A DNA stretch of 58,400 nt from an uncultured Rhizobium sp. Its GTDB lineage: Bacteria > Pseudomonadota > Alphaproteobacteria > Rhizobiales > Rhizobiaceae. How positions within the stretch are numbered: the stretch's first letter is position 1; each line of letters starts with the position of its first letter. The notes below the pieces were generated by a model. The model saw only the letters and a list, made by a program, of their open reading frames with translations, searched no databases and had not been told where the DNA came from. Position numbers and translations under genes: made by a program. The stretch covers positions 1 to 58,400 of the forward strand of contig CAMFHE010000033.1 of NCBI GenBank assembly GCA_945952045.1, given 5' to 3'. This document shows, piece by piece, positions 1 to 11,308 of this stretch.

Positions 1-45
1 CTGTCACGCCGGAGGTCGCGGGTTCGAGCCCCGTCACTCGCGCCA
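1..45 (+). tRNA. tRNA-Asp(GTC), 3' part only
   Basis: The window opens in the anticodon loop CTGTCAC, whose central triplet GTC reads Asp codons. The right half of the anticodon stem follows, then the variable loop, a T arm (GCGGG / TTCGAGC / CCCGT), the 3' acceptor strand, discriminator G and an encoded CCA at 43-45. The G discriminator fits tRNA-Asp. The 5' half lies outside the window, so the D arm and acceptor pairing cannot be checked. Confidence 0.88.
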
Positions 46-358
46 TTTCTTTCTCTACTTTTCTGAATGAAATGATGCAACGCCACTTGGGCGGCTGCGT
101 CGTCTCGGGGCGCGCATAGTGCACTGCGAGACTGCGCCGTTCAAGGCTTTTTCGCTTGCATCGGACGATTCGCGATGCTTTCTTGGGTTGCGGTTTTCGC
201 GGGGACAGAAAGTCCCGCGCGGCCTGTCGAATTCATGGTCCATGACTTGCATGAAGGCGCGGGCTGCGCTAACCACGGCTCGTTGCAACGCTCTTTCGGC
301 TTGCTGGCTGAACGCCACGGATGTCGCCCGGCATTCGCGACAAGCATGGATGACTATG
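46..358. other. Intergenic region between tRNA-Asp and nuoA
   Basis: These 313 bases hold no convincing gene. Open frames on both strands exist but lack ribosome-binding sites and recognisable products. One hairpin is visible at 198-219: CGCG plus GGAC pair with GTCC plus CGCG around the loop AGAAA, with one bulged G. The nuo promoter presumably lies here, but I see no good CTTGAC-N17-CTATAT match. Confidence 0.6.
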
Positions 359-724
359 ATGACCGAACTTCTCAGTTCCTATCTCCCAATTGCGATTTTC
401 ATCGGTATCGCGCTGGTGATCGGACTGGCGCTGTTGATCGCGCCTTTCGCCGTCGCCTACAAGGCGCCCGATTCGGAAAAGCTTTCCGCCTATGAGTGCG
501 GCTTCAATGCCTTCGACGACGCACGCATGAAATTCGACATCCGCTTCTATCTGGTGTCGATCCTGTTCATCATCTTCGACCTCGAAGTCGCCTTCCTGTT
601 TCCCTGGGCCGTTTCCTTCGGCGAAATCGGCTGGTTCGGCTTCTGGTCCATGATGGCGTTCCTCTTCGTGCTCACCATCGGCTTTATCTATGAATGGAAG
701 AAAGGAGCGCTGGAATGGGAGTGA
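359..724 (+). CDS. nuoA: NADH-quinone oxidoreductase subunit A
   Basis: Small membrane subunit of proton-pumping complex I, lying at the junction of the membrane arm and the quinone site. The product is 121 residues, the usual rhizobial length, with three hydrophobic segments near residues 8-33, 63-85 and 90-112. Between the first two is the conserved loop containing YECGF, whose cysteine is typical of NuoA. The reading frame is open upstream to 119. I chose the ATG at 359 ([10 protein letters not shown]) because it gives the family length; ATGs at 350 and 356 in the same frame are alternatives. No clear Shine-Dalgarno precedes any of them. First gene of the nuo operon, overlapping nuoB by 10 bases. 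Confidence 0.95.
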   Translation: MTELLSSYLPIAIFIGIALVIGLALLIAPFAVAYKAPDSEKLSAYECGFNAFDDARMKFDIRFYLVSILFIIFDLEVAFLFPWAVSFGEIGWFGFWSMMAFLFVLTIGFIYEWKKGALEWE

Positions 725-1296
725 TCCAACAAGGGAGCACGCTCGTCGCGCAACAGCCGAAGGGCATCATCGATCCCAATACCGGCAAGCCGATCGGCGC
801 CAACGATCCGTTCTTCGGCGAGATCAACAACGAGCTCGCCGACAAGGGTTTTCTCGTCACCTCCACCGACGAACTCATCACCTGGGCGCGCACCGGCTCG
901 CTGATGTGGATGACCTTCGGTCTCGCCTGCTGCGCGGTCGAGATGATGCAGGTCTCCATGCCGCGTTACGACGTCGAGCGCTTCGGTTTCGCGCCGCGCG
1001 CCAGCCCGCGCCAGTCGGACGTGATGATCGTCGCCGGCACGCTGACCAACAAGATGGCGCCGGCGCTGCGCAAGGTCTATGACCAGATGCCGGAGCCGCG
1101 TTACGTCATCTCCATGGGCTCCTGCGCCAATGGCGGCGGCTATTATCACTATTCCTATTCGGTCGTGCGTGGCTGCGACCGCATCGTTCCCATCGATATC
1201 TACGTTCCCGGCTGTCCCCCCACGGCGGAAGCGCTGCTTTACGGCGTGCTCCTGCTGCAGAAGAAGATTCGCCGGACGGGTACGATCGAGCGGTAA
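715..1296 (+). CDS. nuoB: NADH-quinone oxidoreductase subunit B
   Basis: Peripheral-arm subunit that carries the terminal [4Fe-4S] cluster N2, which passes electrons to quinone. The 193-residue product shows the four expected ligands: the tandem cysteines C72-C73 in [10 protein letters not shown]137 in MGSCANGG, and C167 in VPGCPP. The ATG at 715 (MGVIQQGS) is preceded by AAGGAG at about 701-706 and gives the family length; an ATG at 694 in the same frame would add seven residues. The start lies inside the end of nuoA, implying translational coupling. Confidence 0.97.
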   Translation: MGVIQQGSTLVAQQPKGIIDPNTGKPIGANDPFFGEINNELADKGFLVTSTDELITWARTGSLMWMTFGLACCAVEMMQVSMPRYDVERFGFAPRASPRQSDVMIVAGTLTNKMAPALRKVYDQMPEPRYVISMGSCANGGGYYHYSYSVVRGCDRIVPIDIYVPGCPPTAEALLYGVLLLQKKIRRTGTIER

Positions 1297-1315
1297 GCGT
1301 TAGAGGACGACGACA

Positions 1316-1918
1316 ATGAGCGAAGCCTTGAACGAGCTTGCTACTTACCTGACGGAAACCCGTGGCGCGCTGATCGCCGGTTCCGAGATCCGTTACGGCG
1401 AACTGACGCTGACGGCGACCGGCGACAACCTGATCGCGCTGCTGACCTTCCTGCGTGACGACGCCCGTTGCGGCTTCGTCAACATGGTCGATATCTGCGG
1501 CGTCGACTGGCCGCAACGGCCGCAGCGTTTCGACGTGGTCTATCACCTCCTGTCGCCGAAGCAGAACCAGCGCATCCGCATCAAGGTTGCGACCTCGGAG
1601 GACGAGCCTGTGCCGTCGGCAACGCCGGTGTATCCGGGCGCCGACTGGTTCGAGCGCGAAGCCTGGGACATGTACGGCATCCTGTTTACCGGCCATCCGG
1701 ATCTGCGCCGCATCCTCACCGATTACGGTTTCGAGGGCCACCCGCTGCGCAAGGATTTCCCGACGACCGGTTTCGTCGAGGTTCGTTATGACGACGCCCA
1801 GAAGCGCGTGGTCTACGAACCGGTGGAACTGAAGCAGGAATTCCGCAACTTCGACTTCCTTAGCCCCTGGGAAGGCACGGATTACGTGCTTCCGGGCGAC
1901 GAGAAGGCGAAGGCCTGA
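1316..1918 (+). CDS. nuoC: NADH-quinone oxidoreductase subunit C (30 kDa type)
   Basis: Peripheral-arm subunit of complex I that binds NuoD near the quinone site. It is 200 residues, so nuoC and nuoD are separate genes here, not fused as in E. coli. The family signature is present: [12 protein letters not shown], then GHPDLRRIL and [12 protein letters not shown] at residues of roughly 105-145. GAGGA stands about ten bases before the ATG. The gene follows nuoB after 19 bases; a 160-base gap with a hairpin separates it from nuoD. Confidence 0.96.
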   Translation: MSEALNELATYLTETRGALIAGSEIRYGELTLTATGDNLIALLTFLRDDARCGFVNMVDICGVDWPQRPQRFDVVYHLLSPKQNQRIRIKVATSEDEPVPSATPVYPGADWFEREAWDMYGILFTGHPDLRRILTDYGFEGHPLRKDFPTTGFVEVRYDDAQKRVVYEPVELKQEFRNFDFLSPWEGTDYVLPGDEKAKA

Positions 1919-1924
1919 TCCCGA

Positions 1925-1951
1925 CGCCGGTGACTTCAGAGGTCGCCGGCG
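1925..1951 (+). promoter_or_regulatory. Hairpin in the nuoC-nuoD gap
   Basis: CGCCGGTGAC pairs with GTCGCCGGCG (one G-U pair) around a seven-base loop, directly after the nuoC stop codon. No T run follows, so it is unlikely to be an efficient intrinsic terminator. It could protect or process the transcript between nuoC and nuoD. Confidence 0.5.
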
Positions 1952-2078
1952 AAATGCCGATTGTACACGGCGCCCGTTCGGCGTAACAGGTGCCGCCAAG
2001 GTTGTGAATAAGGACAATCGAGATGACGACGTTTCACTGTCCGGACTTCCATATCGACTCAAACATGCGAGCATGGCG

Positions 2079-3269
2079 ATGACCGAACACAATGTCCGCA
2101 ATTTCAATATCAATTTCGGACCGCAGCATCCGGCTGCGCACGGCGTTTTGCGTCTCGTGCTGGAACTGGACGGCGAAATCGTCGAGCGCGTCGATCCGCA
2201 TATCGGCCTGCTGCATCGCGGCACCGAAAAGCTGATCGAAACCAAGACCTATCTGCAGGCGCTGCCCTATTTCGATCGTCTCGACTACGTCGCGCCGATG
2301 AACCAGGAGCATGCCTATTCGCTGGCGGTTGAAAAGCTGCTCGGCGTCGAAATTCCGATTCGCGGCCAGTTGATCCGCGTCCTCTATTCGGAAATCGGCC
2401 GCATCCTGTCGCATCTGCTGAACGTCACGACGCAGGCCATGGACGTCGGCGCGCTGACGCCGCCGCTGTGGGGCTTCGAAGAGCGCGAAAAGCTGATGGT
2501 GTTCTATGAGCGCGCCTCCGGCTCGCGCATGCACGCCGCTTTCGTGCGTCCCGGCGGCGTTCACCAGGACCTGCCGACGGAGCTGGTGGAAGACATCGGC
2601 AAGTGGATCGACCCTTTCCTGAAGACCGTCGACGATATCGACGAGCTCCTGACCGACAACCGCATCTTCAAACAACGCAACGTCGATATCGGCGTCGTGT
2701 CGCTGGAAGACGCCTGGGCCTGGGGTTTCTCGGGCGTGATGGTGCGCGGTTCTGGCGCTGCGTGGGATCTGCGGCGCTCGCAGCCCTATGAATGCTATTC
2801 CGAACTCGATTTCGACATTCCGATCGGCAAGAACGGCGACTGCTACGACCGTTACCTGATCCGCATGATCGAGATGCGCGAATCGGCCAAGATCATGCGC
2901 CAATGCGTCAATCGTCTGCTCGGCGATGCCCGCACCGGTCCGGTCTCGTCGCTGGACGGCAAGGTCGTGCCGCCGAAGCGTGGGCAGATGAAGCGTTCGA
3001 TGGAAGCGCTGATCCACCACTTCAAGCTCTACACCGAAGGCTATCACGTCCCGGCCGGCGAGGTTTATGCCGCCGTCGAAGCGCCGAAGGGCGAATTTGG
3101 CGTCTTCCTCGTTTCCGACGGTTCGAACAAGCCGTATCGCTGCAAGATTCGTGCGCCGGGCTATGCGCATCTGCAGGCCATGGACTTCATGTGCCGCGGC
3201 CATCAGCTCGCCGACGTTTCGGCCGTGCTCGGTTCGCTCGATATCGTCTTCGGCGAGGTGGATCGCTGA
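2079..3269 (+). CDS. nuoD: NADH-quinone oxidoreductase subunit D (49 kDa type)
   Basis: Core complex I subunit of NiFe-hydrogenase ancestry that forms most of the quinone-binding cavity with NuoB. The product begins [20 protein letters not shown], has [10 protein letters not shown] near residue 50 and ends MCRGHQL...FGEVDR, all characteristic. I use the ATG at 2079, which gives 396 residues as in other rhizobia; the frame is open back to 2004 but those codons (MNKDNRDD...) look non-coding. The final A of its TGA is the first base of the next ATG, so translation of the small gene that follows is probably coupled. Confidence 0.96.
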   Translation: MTEHNVRNFNINFGPQHPAAHGVLRLVLELDGEIVERVDPHIGLLHRGTEKLIETKTYLQALPYFDRLDYVAPMNQEHAYSLAVEKLLGVEIPIRGQLIRVLYSEIGRILSHLLNVTTQAMDVGALTPPLWGFEEREKLMVFYERASGSRMHAAFVRPGGVHQDLPTELVEDIGKWIDPFLKTVDDIDELLTDNRIFKQRNVDIGVVSLEDAWAWGFSGVMVRGSGAAWDLRRSQPYECYSELDFDIPIGKNGDCYDRYLIRMIEMRESAKIMRQCVNRLLGDARTGPVSSLDGKVVPPKRGQMKRSMEALIHHFKLYTEGYHVPAGEVYAAVEAPKGEFGVFLVSDGSNKPYRCKIRAPGYAHLQAMDFMCRGHQLADVSAVLGSLDIVFGEVDR

Positions 3270-3526
3270 TGCGCATCGCGCTCGCCTTGATCGCTGGTCT
3301 TTTTGCCGCCGGTTCCGCTGCTGCTCAGGCGCAGCAGCAGCCGGATGGCGCGGGCAGCGCGATGGGCGAGGTCGCGAGCATGGCGCAGCTTCTGGCTGCG
3401 GGGTATGAAATTCGCGCTGCCGTTCCCAACGGCAGCAAAATCATCGTGTTTATGCAGAAAGACCAGTCGGCCTACGCCTGCGAATTCGCCTCGCTGGCGA
3501 AAACGCGGTGTGGAACCATAAACTGA
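3269..3526 (+). CDS. Small exported protein of unknown function inside the nuo operon
   Basis: An 85-residue protein starting at an ATGA overlap with nuoD. Residues 1-20 form a clear Sec signal peptide (basic start, hydrophobic run LALIAGLFAAGSAAA, cleavage probably after AAAQA). The mature part is about 65 residues, contains two cysteines (CEF and RCG) that could form a disulfide, and ends ASLAKTRCGTIN. I do not recognise a named family. Its predicted periplasmic location is unusual, because the neighbouring nuoD and nuoE products are cytoplasmic. Similar small genes are, to my knowledge, found between nuoD and nuoE in other rhizobia. Confidence 0.78.
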   Translation: MRIALALIAGLFAAGSAAAQAQQQPDGAGSAMGEVASMAQLLAAGYEIRAAVPNGSKIIVFMQKDQSAYACEFASLAKTRCGTIN

Positions 3527-3543
3527 GATAGGCGTGAGGAAGA

Positions 3544-4653
3544 ATGTCCGTTCGTCGACTTGCCGAAGAGAACGTCCAACCCGCAAGTTTTGCCTTCAAT
3601 GAGCAGAACGCGATCTGGGCAGAAGCCACCATCCGGAAATATCCGGAGGGGCGGCAGCAATCCGCCGTCATCCCGCTGTTGATGCGGGCGCAGGAACAGG
3701 ACGGCTGGGTCACGCGCGTTTGCATCGAGTCGATCGCGCGCATGCTCGACATGCCCTATATTCGCGTTCTCGAAGTGGCGACCTTCTATACGCAGTTCCA
3801 GCTGAAGCCGGTCGGCACGCGCGCCCATATCCAGGTCTGCGGCACCACGCCCTGCATGCTGCGCGGCTCTGAAGAGCTGATGGACGTCTGCAAGCGCAAG
3901 ATCCACAAGGATCCCTTCCATCTCAACGAGGGCGGCACGCTGTCCTGGGAAGAGGTGGAATGTCAGGGCGCCTGCGTCAACGCGCCGATGGTCATCATCT
4001 TCAAGGATGCCTATGAAGACCTGACGCCCGAGCGTCTGGAACAGATCATCGACGAGTTCGAGGCAGGCCGCGGCGCCGAGGTCAAGACCGGACCGCAAAA
4101 CGACCGCTGGTTCTCGGCTCCCGCCGGTGGCCCGACGACGCTGCTCGGCGACGAGGCCAGCGCGACCGGGAGTGCCTTGGGAAACGGGGTAGGTGACGGC
4201 GCCAGCGTCCCGCCGTCGAATGCCGCCCGCGCCAAGACGGCGGCTGATGAAACCAACCCGACGCTGAATACGCCGGCAACGGCGCCTGCAAAGGCCGAAG
4301 AGAATGCGAAAGCCGCTGAAGCGGCCGCGCCTTCCGGCACGACCGAAGCCGGTGCCGCCAAGCCGACGCTCGACGATCCGAATCGCCCGCAGGCTGTGGC
4401 CCGTCCGGAAAAGCTGGACGATCTGCAGATGATTGCAGGCGTCGGCCCGAAAATCGAGCAGACCCTGCACGATCTCGGCATCTTTACCTTTGCACAGGTC
4501 GCCGCATGGGATAAGCCGCAGCGCGACTGGGTCGATGGCTACCTGAACTTCCGGGGCCGAATCGACCGCGACGACTGGGTGCGCCAGGCGAAAGTTCTGG
4601 CCGAAGGCGGCGAAGAAGAATACATCAAGGTATTCGGTAGAAAGCCTCGATAG
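3544..4653 (+). CDS. nuoE: NADH-quinone oxidoreductase subunit E (24 kDa type) with long C-terminal tail
   Basis: N-module subunit carrying a [2Fe-2S] cluster. The catalytic part is residues 1-175, with all four cysteine ligands visible: C99 and C104 ([10 protein letters not shown]) and C140 and C144 ([10 protein letters not shown]). Family members are normally 160-240 residues; this one is 369. Residues 180-290 are a low-complexity Ala/Pro/Glu-rich linker. Residues 292-369 form a helix-hairpin-helix-like domain ([12 protein letters not shown] ... RDDWVRQAK) of the type grouped in COG3743. The same domain ends the product of the gene at 6082-6783 in this operon. The start ATG is unambiguous by alignment to the family. 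Confidence 0.95.
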   Translation: MSVRRLAEENVQPASFAFNEQNAIWAEATIRKYPEGRQQSAVIPLLMRAQEQDGWVTRVCIESIARMLDMPYIRVLEVATFYTQFQLKPVGTRAHIQVCGTTPCMLRGSEELMDVCKRKIHKDPFHLNEGGTLSWEEVECQGACVNAPMVIIFKDAYEDLTPERLEQIIDEFEAGRGAEVKTGPQNDRWFSAPAGGPTTLLGDEASATGSALGNGVGDGASVPPSNAARAKTAADETNPTLNTPATAPAKAEENAKAAEAAAPSGTTEAGAAKPTLDDPNRPQAVARPEKLDDLQMIAGVGPKIEQTLHDLGIFTFAQVAAWDKPQRDWVDGYLNFRGRIDRDDWVRQAKVLAEGGEEEYIKVFGRKPR

Positions 4654-4669
4654 AGAATTGGAATGGTTG

Positions 4670-4690
4670 AGAGTGTGGCTTTCACACTCT
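4670..4690 (+). promoter_or_regulatory. Perfect hairpin in the nuoE-nuoF gap
   Basis: AGAGTGTG and CACACTCT form an eight-base-pair perfect stem around a five-base loop, 17 bases after the nuoE stop. There is no T run after it. It is a candidate processing or stability element inside the operon mRNA. Confidence 0.5.
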
Positions 4691-4772
4691 ATCATCCGCA
4701 AGGGTTTTGGCGGTTGCTTCAAGCGGCCTCCGGCTCAAGCGGGAAAATGGATGAACCGGCGGAACAAGAGCC

Positions 4773-6077
<1,305 letters not shown>

Positions 6078-6081
6078 TCCG

Positions 6082-6783
6082 ATGACCGGTCCTGCCGAAC
6101 AGCACAAGAAGGGGGAGGGCGCCGAGGCTAAAGAGGCTGCGGCGTCCGCAAATCCGTTCCTGCATTCGGCGGCAGCCTTTGCGGCTGCGGCAGTCGCCGG
6201 CCTCGATTTCCAGCGCCAGCTTGCTAACACCATGCTCGGTTTCTTCGAGACCGCGCTTCGCGGCGCCAAGGGTGACGACAAGGCCAAGAGTGACGATAAG
6301 GCAAAGACCGAAAGCGCCCCTGTTGCGGTAAAGCCGGTGGAACCGGTGGTTGCCCCTATGGCGGCTGTTGTCGTTGCGGCATCCGAACCGGCGGCCGCGC
6401 CGGTCAAGGTAGCGAAGGTCTCCACTGTCAAGGCAAAGCCGAAGGTGGTGGTTGCCAAGGTTCCGGCGGTAAATCCGGCCGCGGCCAAGGCTCCGGCCCG
6501 TCGCGCCGCTGAAGCACCGGCGCCGGTTGTTGCCGCATCGTCCGCACCGGCTCGCAAGACGCGGGCAGCCAAGGACGATCTCAAGCAGATTTCGGGCGTC
6601 GGCCCGAAGCTGGAGCAGGTTTTGAACGGCAAGGGCATCTCCCGCTTTGCCGACATCGCGGCCTGGAGCGACGCAGATGTTGCGCGCATCGATGCCGAAC
6701 TCGGTTTCGACGGCCGGATCGGCCGGGACGACTGGGTGGGGCAGGCGAAGGCCCTGAGCGGCGGCCGCAAGGCCAGGAAATGA
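6082..6783 (+). CDS. Helix-hairpin-helix tail protein (COG3743-like) between nuoF and nuoG
   Basis: A 233-residue protein, four bases after nuoF, so certainly in the operon. Residues 1-60 are fairly hydrophobic and Ala-rich (LHSAAAFAAAAVAGLDF). Residues 65-160 are a low-complexity Ala/Lys/Pro/Val linker. Residues 166-233 repeat the fold that ends NuoE: DDLKQISGVGPKLEQVL ... GRIGRDDWVGQAKAL. The shared positions GVGPK, EQ, RDDW and QAK indicate common descent. COG3743 is named as a predicted nuclease-like H3TH domain, but no nuclease acidic cluster is seen here. The position suggests an assembly or tethering role for the NADH-oxidising module, which is inference. Confidence 0.85.
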   Translation: MTGPAEQHKKGEGAEAKEAAASANPFLHSAAAFAAAAVAGLDFQRQLANTMLGFFETALRGAKGDDKAKSDDKAKTESAPVAVKPVEPVVAPMAAVVVAASEPAAAPVKVAKVSTVKAKPKVVVAKVPAVNPAAAKAPARRAAEAPAPVVAASSAPARKTRAAKDDLKQISGVGPKLEQVLNGKGISRFADIAAWSDADVARIDAELGFDGRIGRDDWVGQAKALSGGRKARK

Positions 6784-6788
6784 TTTTT

Positions 6789-6805
6789 CGCCCGGTAAAC
6801 GGGCG
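6789..6805 (+). promoter_or_regulatory. Short GC hairpin between orf233 and nuoG
   Basis: CGCCCG and CGGGCG pair around the loop GTAAA just after the upstream stop codon. It is preceded, not followed, by a T run, so it does not look like a plus-strand terminator. Confidence 0.4.
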
Positions 6806-6864
6806 GACAGAACGATGAAATGTGCGGCGTCTGCGCCAGTGGACGGAAACAGGACATAAGTACG

Positions 6865-8946
6865 ATGGCGAAGCTAAAAGTAGACGGCAAAGAGATCGAG
6901 GTACCGGATCATTTCACGCTGCTGCAGGCGTGCGAGGAAGCCGGGGCCGAAGTTCCGCGCTTTTGTTTTCACGAGCGCTTGTCGGTCGCCGGCAATTGCC
7001 GCATGTGTCTGATCGAAGTGAAGGGTGGCCCGCCGAAGCCGGCTGCCTCCTGCGCCATGGGCGTGCGCGATGTGCGCGGCGGCCCGAACGGCGAATTGCC
7101 GGAAATCTTCACCAACACGCCGATGGTCAAGAAGGCCCGCGAAGGCGTGATGGAATTCCTGCTGATCAACCACCCGCTCGATTGTCCGATCTGTGACCAG
7201 GGCGGTGAATGCGACCTGCAGGACCAGGCCATGGCCTTCGGTATCGACACCTCGCGCTATCAGGAAGACAAGCGCGCCGTCGAGGACAAGTATATCGGCC
7301 CGTTGGTCAAGACTGTGATGAACCGCTGCATCCACTGCACGCGTTGCGTCCGCTTCACCACGGAAGTCGGCGGCATTGCAGAACTCGGCCTGATCGGCCG
7401 CGGCGAAGATGCCGAAATCACCACCTATCTCGAGCAGGCGATGACCTCCGAGCTGCAGGGCAACGTCGTCGATCTTTGCCCGGTCGGCGCGCTGACCTCA
7501 AAGCCCTTCGCCTTCACGGCGCGTCCGTGGGAGCTGAACAAGACCGAATCCATCGACGTCATGGACGCGCTCGGTTCCGCCATCCGCGTCGATACGCGTG
7601 GTCGCGAAGTCATGCGCATCCTGCCCCGCGTCAACGAGGCGATCAACGAAGAGTGGATCTCCGACAAGACCCGTTTCATCTGGGACGGCCTCAAGACGCA
7701 GCGCCTGGATCGTCCTTACGTCCGTCGTGACGGCCGTCTGCAGGCCGCGACCTGGGGCGAAGCCTTCGGCGCCATCAAGGCCGCCGTTGCCGCAACCTCC
7801 GGCAACAAGATCGGCGCGATCGCCGGCGACCTCGCTTCCGTAGAAGAGATGTATGCGCTCTCGGCGCTGATCAAGTCCCTCGGCTCGGAAAATCTCGATT
7901 GCCGCCAGGATGGCGCCGCGCTCGACCCGTCGCTCGGCCGCGCCAGCTATCTCTTCAACCCCGGCATCGAAGGCATCGAGGCGGCTGACGCCCTGCTGAT
8001 CGTCGGCGCCAACCCGCGCTACGAAGCGGCCGTGCTCAACGCCCGCATCCGCAAGCGCTGGCGTCGCGGCGGTTTCCCGATCGGCGTGATCGGCGAAGCC
8101 GGCGAACTGCGTTACGACTACGATTACCTCGGTGCTGGCGCCGATACGCTCGCCGATCTTGTCGCCGGCAACCATTCCTTCATCGAGAAGCTGCGCGCCG
8201 CAAAGAACCCGTTGATCATTGTCGGTCAGGGCGCGCTTGCCCGTGCGGATGGCGCAGCCGTCCTGTCGCAGGTTGCTGCGCTTGCCGTTTCGGTCGGCGC
8301 TGTCAGCGAAGAGTGGAACGGTCTTGCCGTGCTGCACACCGCCGCCTCGCGCGTCGGTGGCCTCGATCTCGGCTTTGTGCCGGGCGCCAATGGCCTCGAT
8401 GCGGCCGCGATGCTCGGCTCGATGGATGTCCTGTTCCTGCTTGGCGCCGACGAACTGGATTTCTCTGCCAAGGCTGCGAAGTTCACTGTCTATATCGGCA
8501 GTCACGGCGATGCCGGCGCCCATGGCGCCGACGTCATCCTGCCGGGTGCGGCCTACACCGAAAAGTCGGGTATCTGGGTCAACACCGAAGGCCGTGTTCA
8601 GATGGGCAACCGCGCCGGCTTCGCGCCGGGCGATGCCCGCGAGGACTGGGCCATCCTGCGTGCGCTTTCGGACGTGCTTGGCAAGAAGCTGCCCTTTGAT
8701 TCGCTGGTGCAATTGCGTGCCAAGCTCTATGCCGACCACCCGCATTTCGCCGCCATCGACGAGATCGCGGTTGCGGATTCGGCAGCAATTGCTGCACTTG
8801 CGCAAAAAGGCGGGAACATTGCGAAATCCGGGTTTGCGTCGACCGTCAAAGACTTCTATTTGACGAACCCGATCGCGCGTGCGTCGGCCGTCATGGCTGA
8901 ATGCTCGGCGCTTGCGCGCAACAATTTCAAAGTCGCGGCAGAGTAA
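6865..8946 (+). CDS. nuoG: NADH-quinone oxidoreductase subunit G (75 kDa type)
   Basis: Largest peripheral-arm subunit, an electron wire with several iron-sulfur clusters followed by an inactive molybdopterin-oxidoreductase-like domain. The product is 693 residues from the ATG at 6865 ([13 protein letters not shown]). Ligand motifs in order: RFCFHE..CRMC near residues 33-50 for the [2Fe-2S] cluster, [15 protein letters not shown] near 105 with its upstream histidine, [12 protein letters not shown] near 155, and [15 protein letters not shown] near 205. The frame is open upstream to 6820, but AGGA before 6865 and family length favour the later ATG. Confidence 0.96.
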   Translation: MAKLKVDGKEIEVPDHFTLLQACEEAGAEVPRFCFHERLSVAGNCRMCLIEVKGGPPKPAASCAMGVRDVRGGPNGELPEIFTNTPMVKKAREGVMEFLLINHPLDCPICDQGGECDLQDQAMAFGIDTSRYQEDKRAVEDKYIGPLVKTVMNRCIHCTRCVRFTTEVGGIAELGLIGRGEDAEITTYLEQAMTSELQGNVVDLCPVGALTSKPFAFTARPWELNKTESIDVMDALGSAIRVDTRGREVMRILPRVNEAINEEWISDKTRFIWDGLKTQRLDRPYVRRDGRLQAATWGEAFGAIKAAVAATSGNKIGAIAGDLASVEEMYALSALIKSLGSENLDCRQDGAALDPSLGRASYLFNPGIEGIEAADALLIVGANPRYEAAVLNARIRKRWRRGGFPIGVIGEAGELRYDYDYLGAGADTLADLVAGNHSFIEKLRAAKNPLIIVGQGALARADGAAVLSQVAALAVSVGAVSEEWNGLAVLHTAASRVGGLDLGFVPGANGLDAAAMLGSMDVLFLLGADELDFSAKAAKFTVYIGSHGDAGAHGADVILPGAAYTEKSGIWVNTEGRVQMGNRAGFAPGDAREDWAILRALSDVLGKKLPFDSLVQLRAKLYADHPHFAAIDEIAVADSAAIAALAQKGGNIAKSGFASTVKDFYLTNPIARASAVMAECSALARNNFKVAAE

Positions 8947-8957
8947 GGGCAGGGACG

Positions 8958-10001
8958 ATGGACTCTTTCGTATCTAACTATGTCTGGCCGACGGCAATCA
9001 TGGTCGGACAGTCGTTGCTTCTGCTCGTCTGCCTGCTGCTGTTCATTGCCTATATCCTTCTCGCCGACCGCAAAATCTGGGCGGCTGTCCAGCTGCGCCG
9101 CGGCCCGAACGTCGTCGGCCCCTGGGGTCTGTTCCAGTCCTTCGCCGACCTGTTGAAGTTCGTGTTCAAGGAGCCGATCATTCCGGCCGGCGCCAATAAG
9201 GGCGTGTTCCTGCTGGCTCCGCTCGTCGCGGTGACGCTGGCGCTCGCCACCTGGGCCGTGATCCCGCTCAACGAAGGCTGGGTCATCGCCAACATCAATG
9301 TCGGCATTCTCTACGTCTTCGCGATCTCGTCGCTGGAAGTCTATGGCATCATCATGGGCGGCTGGGCTTCGAACTCGAAGTATCCGTTCCTCGGCGCGCT
9401 GCGTTCGGCTGCGCAGATGGTGTCTTACGAAGTCTCGATCGGCTTCGTCATCGTCACCGTTCTGCTCTGCGTCGGCTCGTTGAACCTGACGGACATCGTT
9501 CTGGCCCAGAAGGATGGTCTCGGCACCATGCTCGGTCTGCCGTCGTCGTTCCTCGACTGGCATTGGCTGGCGCTGTTCCCGATGTTCATCATCTTCTTCA
9601 TTTCGGCGCTCGCCGAAACGAACCGCCCGCCTTTCGATCTTCCGGAAGCGGAGTCGGAACTCGTCGCCGGCTTCATGGTGGAATATTCTTCCTCGCCCTA
9701 CATGATGTTCATGCTCGGCGAATATGCTGCCATCGTCCTGATGTGCTCGTTGACGACGATCCTGTTCCTCGGTGGCTGGCTGCCGCCGCTCGACATCGCC
9801 GTCCTGAACTGGGTTCCGGGCATCATCTGGTTCGTCCTGAAAGCGACGATGGTGTTCTTCATGTTCGCGATGGTGAAGGCGTTCGTACCGCGCTACCGCT
9901 ACGACCAGCTGATGCGTCTTGGCTGGAAGGTCTTCCTTCCCATCTCGCTCGCGATGGTCGTCATTGTTGCATTCGTTCTGAAGCTGATGGGGTGGGCATA
10001 A
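8958..10001 (+). CDS. nuoH: NADH-quinone oxidoreductase subunit H
   Basis: Membrane subunit of eight or so helices at the base of the peripheral arm; it lines the quinone tunnel and starts the proton-coupling chain of charged residues. The product is 347 residues from ATG 8958 ([14 protein letters not shown]). Diagnostic stretches are [20 protein letters not shown] near residue 35 and [20 protein letters not shown] in the cytoplasmic loop near residue 220. Its TAA overlaps an ATG (TAATG) of a 12-codon open frame that fills the gap to nuoI. Confidence 0.97.
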   Translation: MDSFVSNYVWPTAIMVGQSLLLLVCLLLFIAYILLADRKIWAAVQLRRGPNVVGPWGLFQSFADLLKFVFKEPIIPAGANKGVFLLAPLVAVTLALATWAVIPLNEGWVIANINVGILYVFAISSLEVYGIIMGGWASNSKYPFLGALRSAAQMVSYEVSIGFVIVTVLLCVGSLNLTDIVLAQKDGLGTMLGLPSSFLDWHWLALFPMFIIFFISALAETNRPPFDLPEAESELVAGFMVEYSSSPYMMFMLGEYAAIVLMCSLTTILFLGGWLPPLDIAVLNWVPGIIWFVLKATMVFFMFAMVKAFVPRYRYDQLMRLGWKVFLPISLAMVVIVAFVLKLMGWA

Positions 10002-10040
10002 TGGCTGACGCTATCGTTTCGGGAAAAGTCGGAGTCTAAG

Positions 10041-10532
10041 ATGGCCAGCCTGTCTCAATCCATCAGTTCGCTCTTCCTCAAGGAATTCGTCGGCGCCTTC
10101 TTCCTGTCGATGCGGTATTTCTTCCGTGCCAAGGCAACGGTGAACTACCCCTTCGAAAAGGGTCCGGTCAGCCCACGTTTCCGTGGCGAGCATGCGCTTC
10201 GCCGTTATCCCAACGGCGAAGAGCGCTGCATCGCCTGCAAGCTGTGCGAGGCGATCTGTCCTGCCCAGGCGATCACCATCGAAGCCGGCCCGCGCCGCAA
10301 TGACGGCACCCGCCGTACAGTGCGTTACGACATCGACATGGTGAAGTGCATCTATTGCGGCTTCTGCCAGGAGGCTTGCCCTGTCGATGCCATCGTCGAA
10401 GGTCCGAACTTCGAATTCGCGACGGAAACGCGCGAAGAGCTCTATTTCGACAAGGCGCGGCTGCTCGACAATGGCGATCGTTGGGAGCGCGAAATCGCGC
10501 GCAACATCGCGATGGACGCACCGTATCGCTGA
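10041..10532 (+). CDS. nuoI: NADH-quinone oxidoreductase subunit I (TYKY type)
   Basis: Peripheral-arm ferredoxin-like subunit with two [4Fe-4S] clusters (N6a and N6b) that hand electrons to NuoB. The 163-residue product has the two CxxCxxCxxxCP motifs: [16 protein letters not shown] near residue 60 and [16 protein letters not shown] near residue 100. Length is typical for alphaproteobacteria. It follows nuoH after 39 bases and precedes a 132-base gap that contains a perfect hairpin. Confidence 0.97.
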   Translation: MASLSQSISSLFLKEFVGAFFLSMRYFFRAKATVNYPFEKGPVSPRFRGEHALRRYPNGEERCIACKLCEAICPAQAITIEAGPRRNDGTRRTVRYDIDMVKCIYCGFCQEACPVDAIVEGPNFEFATETREELYFDKARLLDNGDRWEREIARNIAMDAPYR

Positions 10533-10588
10533 TCTGATCCGAAGTCGCCGCGCCCCGGTCGGGATGCGACGCACTGATATCACGGAGC

Positions 10589-10608
10589 GCCGGCCACGGA
10601 TGGCCGGC
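10589..10608 (+). promoter_or_regulatory. Perfect hairpin in the nuoI-nuoJ gap
   Basis: GCCGGCCA and TGGCCGGC form an eight-base-pair perfect stem with loop CGGA. No T run follows. It separates the peripheral-arm genes from the membrane-arm genes nuoJ-N and could be an mRNA processing or stability element. Confidence 0.5.
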
Positions 10609-10664
10609 AAAACTTCAACGGGCCGGGACAAGACCGCGCCCGCAGAAGACGAAAAGGCACCAAC

Positions 10665-11279
10665 ATGGGTCTGCAGGCTCTCTTTTTCTATCTGTTCGCC
10701 TTCATCGCCGTGGCTTCGGCGTTCATGGTGATCTCGGCACGGAACCCGGTTCACTCGGTTCTGTTCCTCATTCTCACCTTCTTCAATTCCGCCGGTCTGT
10801 TCCTGCTGACGGGAGCGGAGTTCCTGGCGATGATCCTGCTCGTCGTTTATGTCGGCGCCGTGGCGGTTCTCTTCCTTTTCGTCGTGATGATGCTCGATAT
10901 CGATTTCGCCGAACTGCGCTCGGGCGTGCTCGAATATGCGCCGGTCGGGGCCCTGATCGGTTTGATCCTCGCGGCCGAACTGGTGATCGTCATCGGCGGC
11001 AGCGTCATCTCGCCCGAGATCGCCAAGACGGTGTCGATGCCGATCCCGGCGCTGACGGAACGCACGAATACTGCGGCGCTCGGCGATGTGCTCTACACCC
11101 ACTACATCTATTTGTTCCAGATTGCCGGCCTCGTTCTGCTGGTGGCCATGATCGGCGCGATCGTGCTGACGCTCAGGCATCGCCAGAACATCAAGCGGCA
11201 GGATATTTCCCGTCAGGTCGCGCGCTCGCCGGAAACGGCAGTGCATGTGGTCAAGGTCAAGCCGGGGCAGGGCGTGTGA
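10665..11279 (+). CDS. nuoJ: NADH-quinone oxidoreductase subunit J
   Basis: Membrane-arm subunit with five predicted helices; one of its helices relays conformational change between the quinone site and the proton channels. The product is 204 residues. The typical beginning is MGLQALFFYLFAFIAVASA, followed by the conserved NPVHSVLFLILTFFNSAGLF and the acidic helix stretch VVYVGAVAVLFLFVVMMLDI near residues 60-80. A polar C-terminal tail of about 30 residues (HRQNIKRQDISRQVAR) is cytoplasmic. Followed by nuoK after 29 bases. Confidence 0.96.
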   Translation: MGLQALFFYLFAFIAVASAFMVISARNPVHSVLFLILTFFNSAGLFLLTGAEFLAMILLVVYVGAVAVLFLFVVMMLDIDFAELRSGVLEYAPVGALIGLILAAELVIVIGGSVISPEIAKTVSMPIPALTERTNTAALGDVLYTHYIYLFQIAGLVLLVAMIGAIVLTLRHRQNIKRQDISRQVARSPETAVHVVKVKPGQGV

Positions 11280-11308
11280 TGCGCGCGCGAGGCTGAGGAT
11301 TTAAAAAC

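Noticed and set aside
55..318. 87-codon minus-strand frame and overlapping plus-strand frames upstream of nuoA
   Set aside because: No ribosome-binding site, no recognisable domain and composition typical of GC-rich chance frames.
119..358. 80-codon N-terminal extension of nuoA
   Set aside because: Family length (121 residues) and lack of any conserved sequence before [10 protein letters not shown] favour the start at 359.
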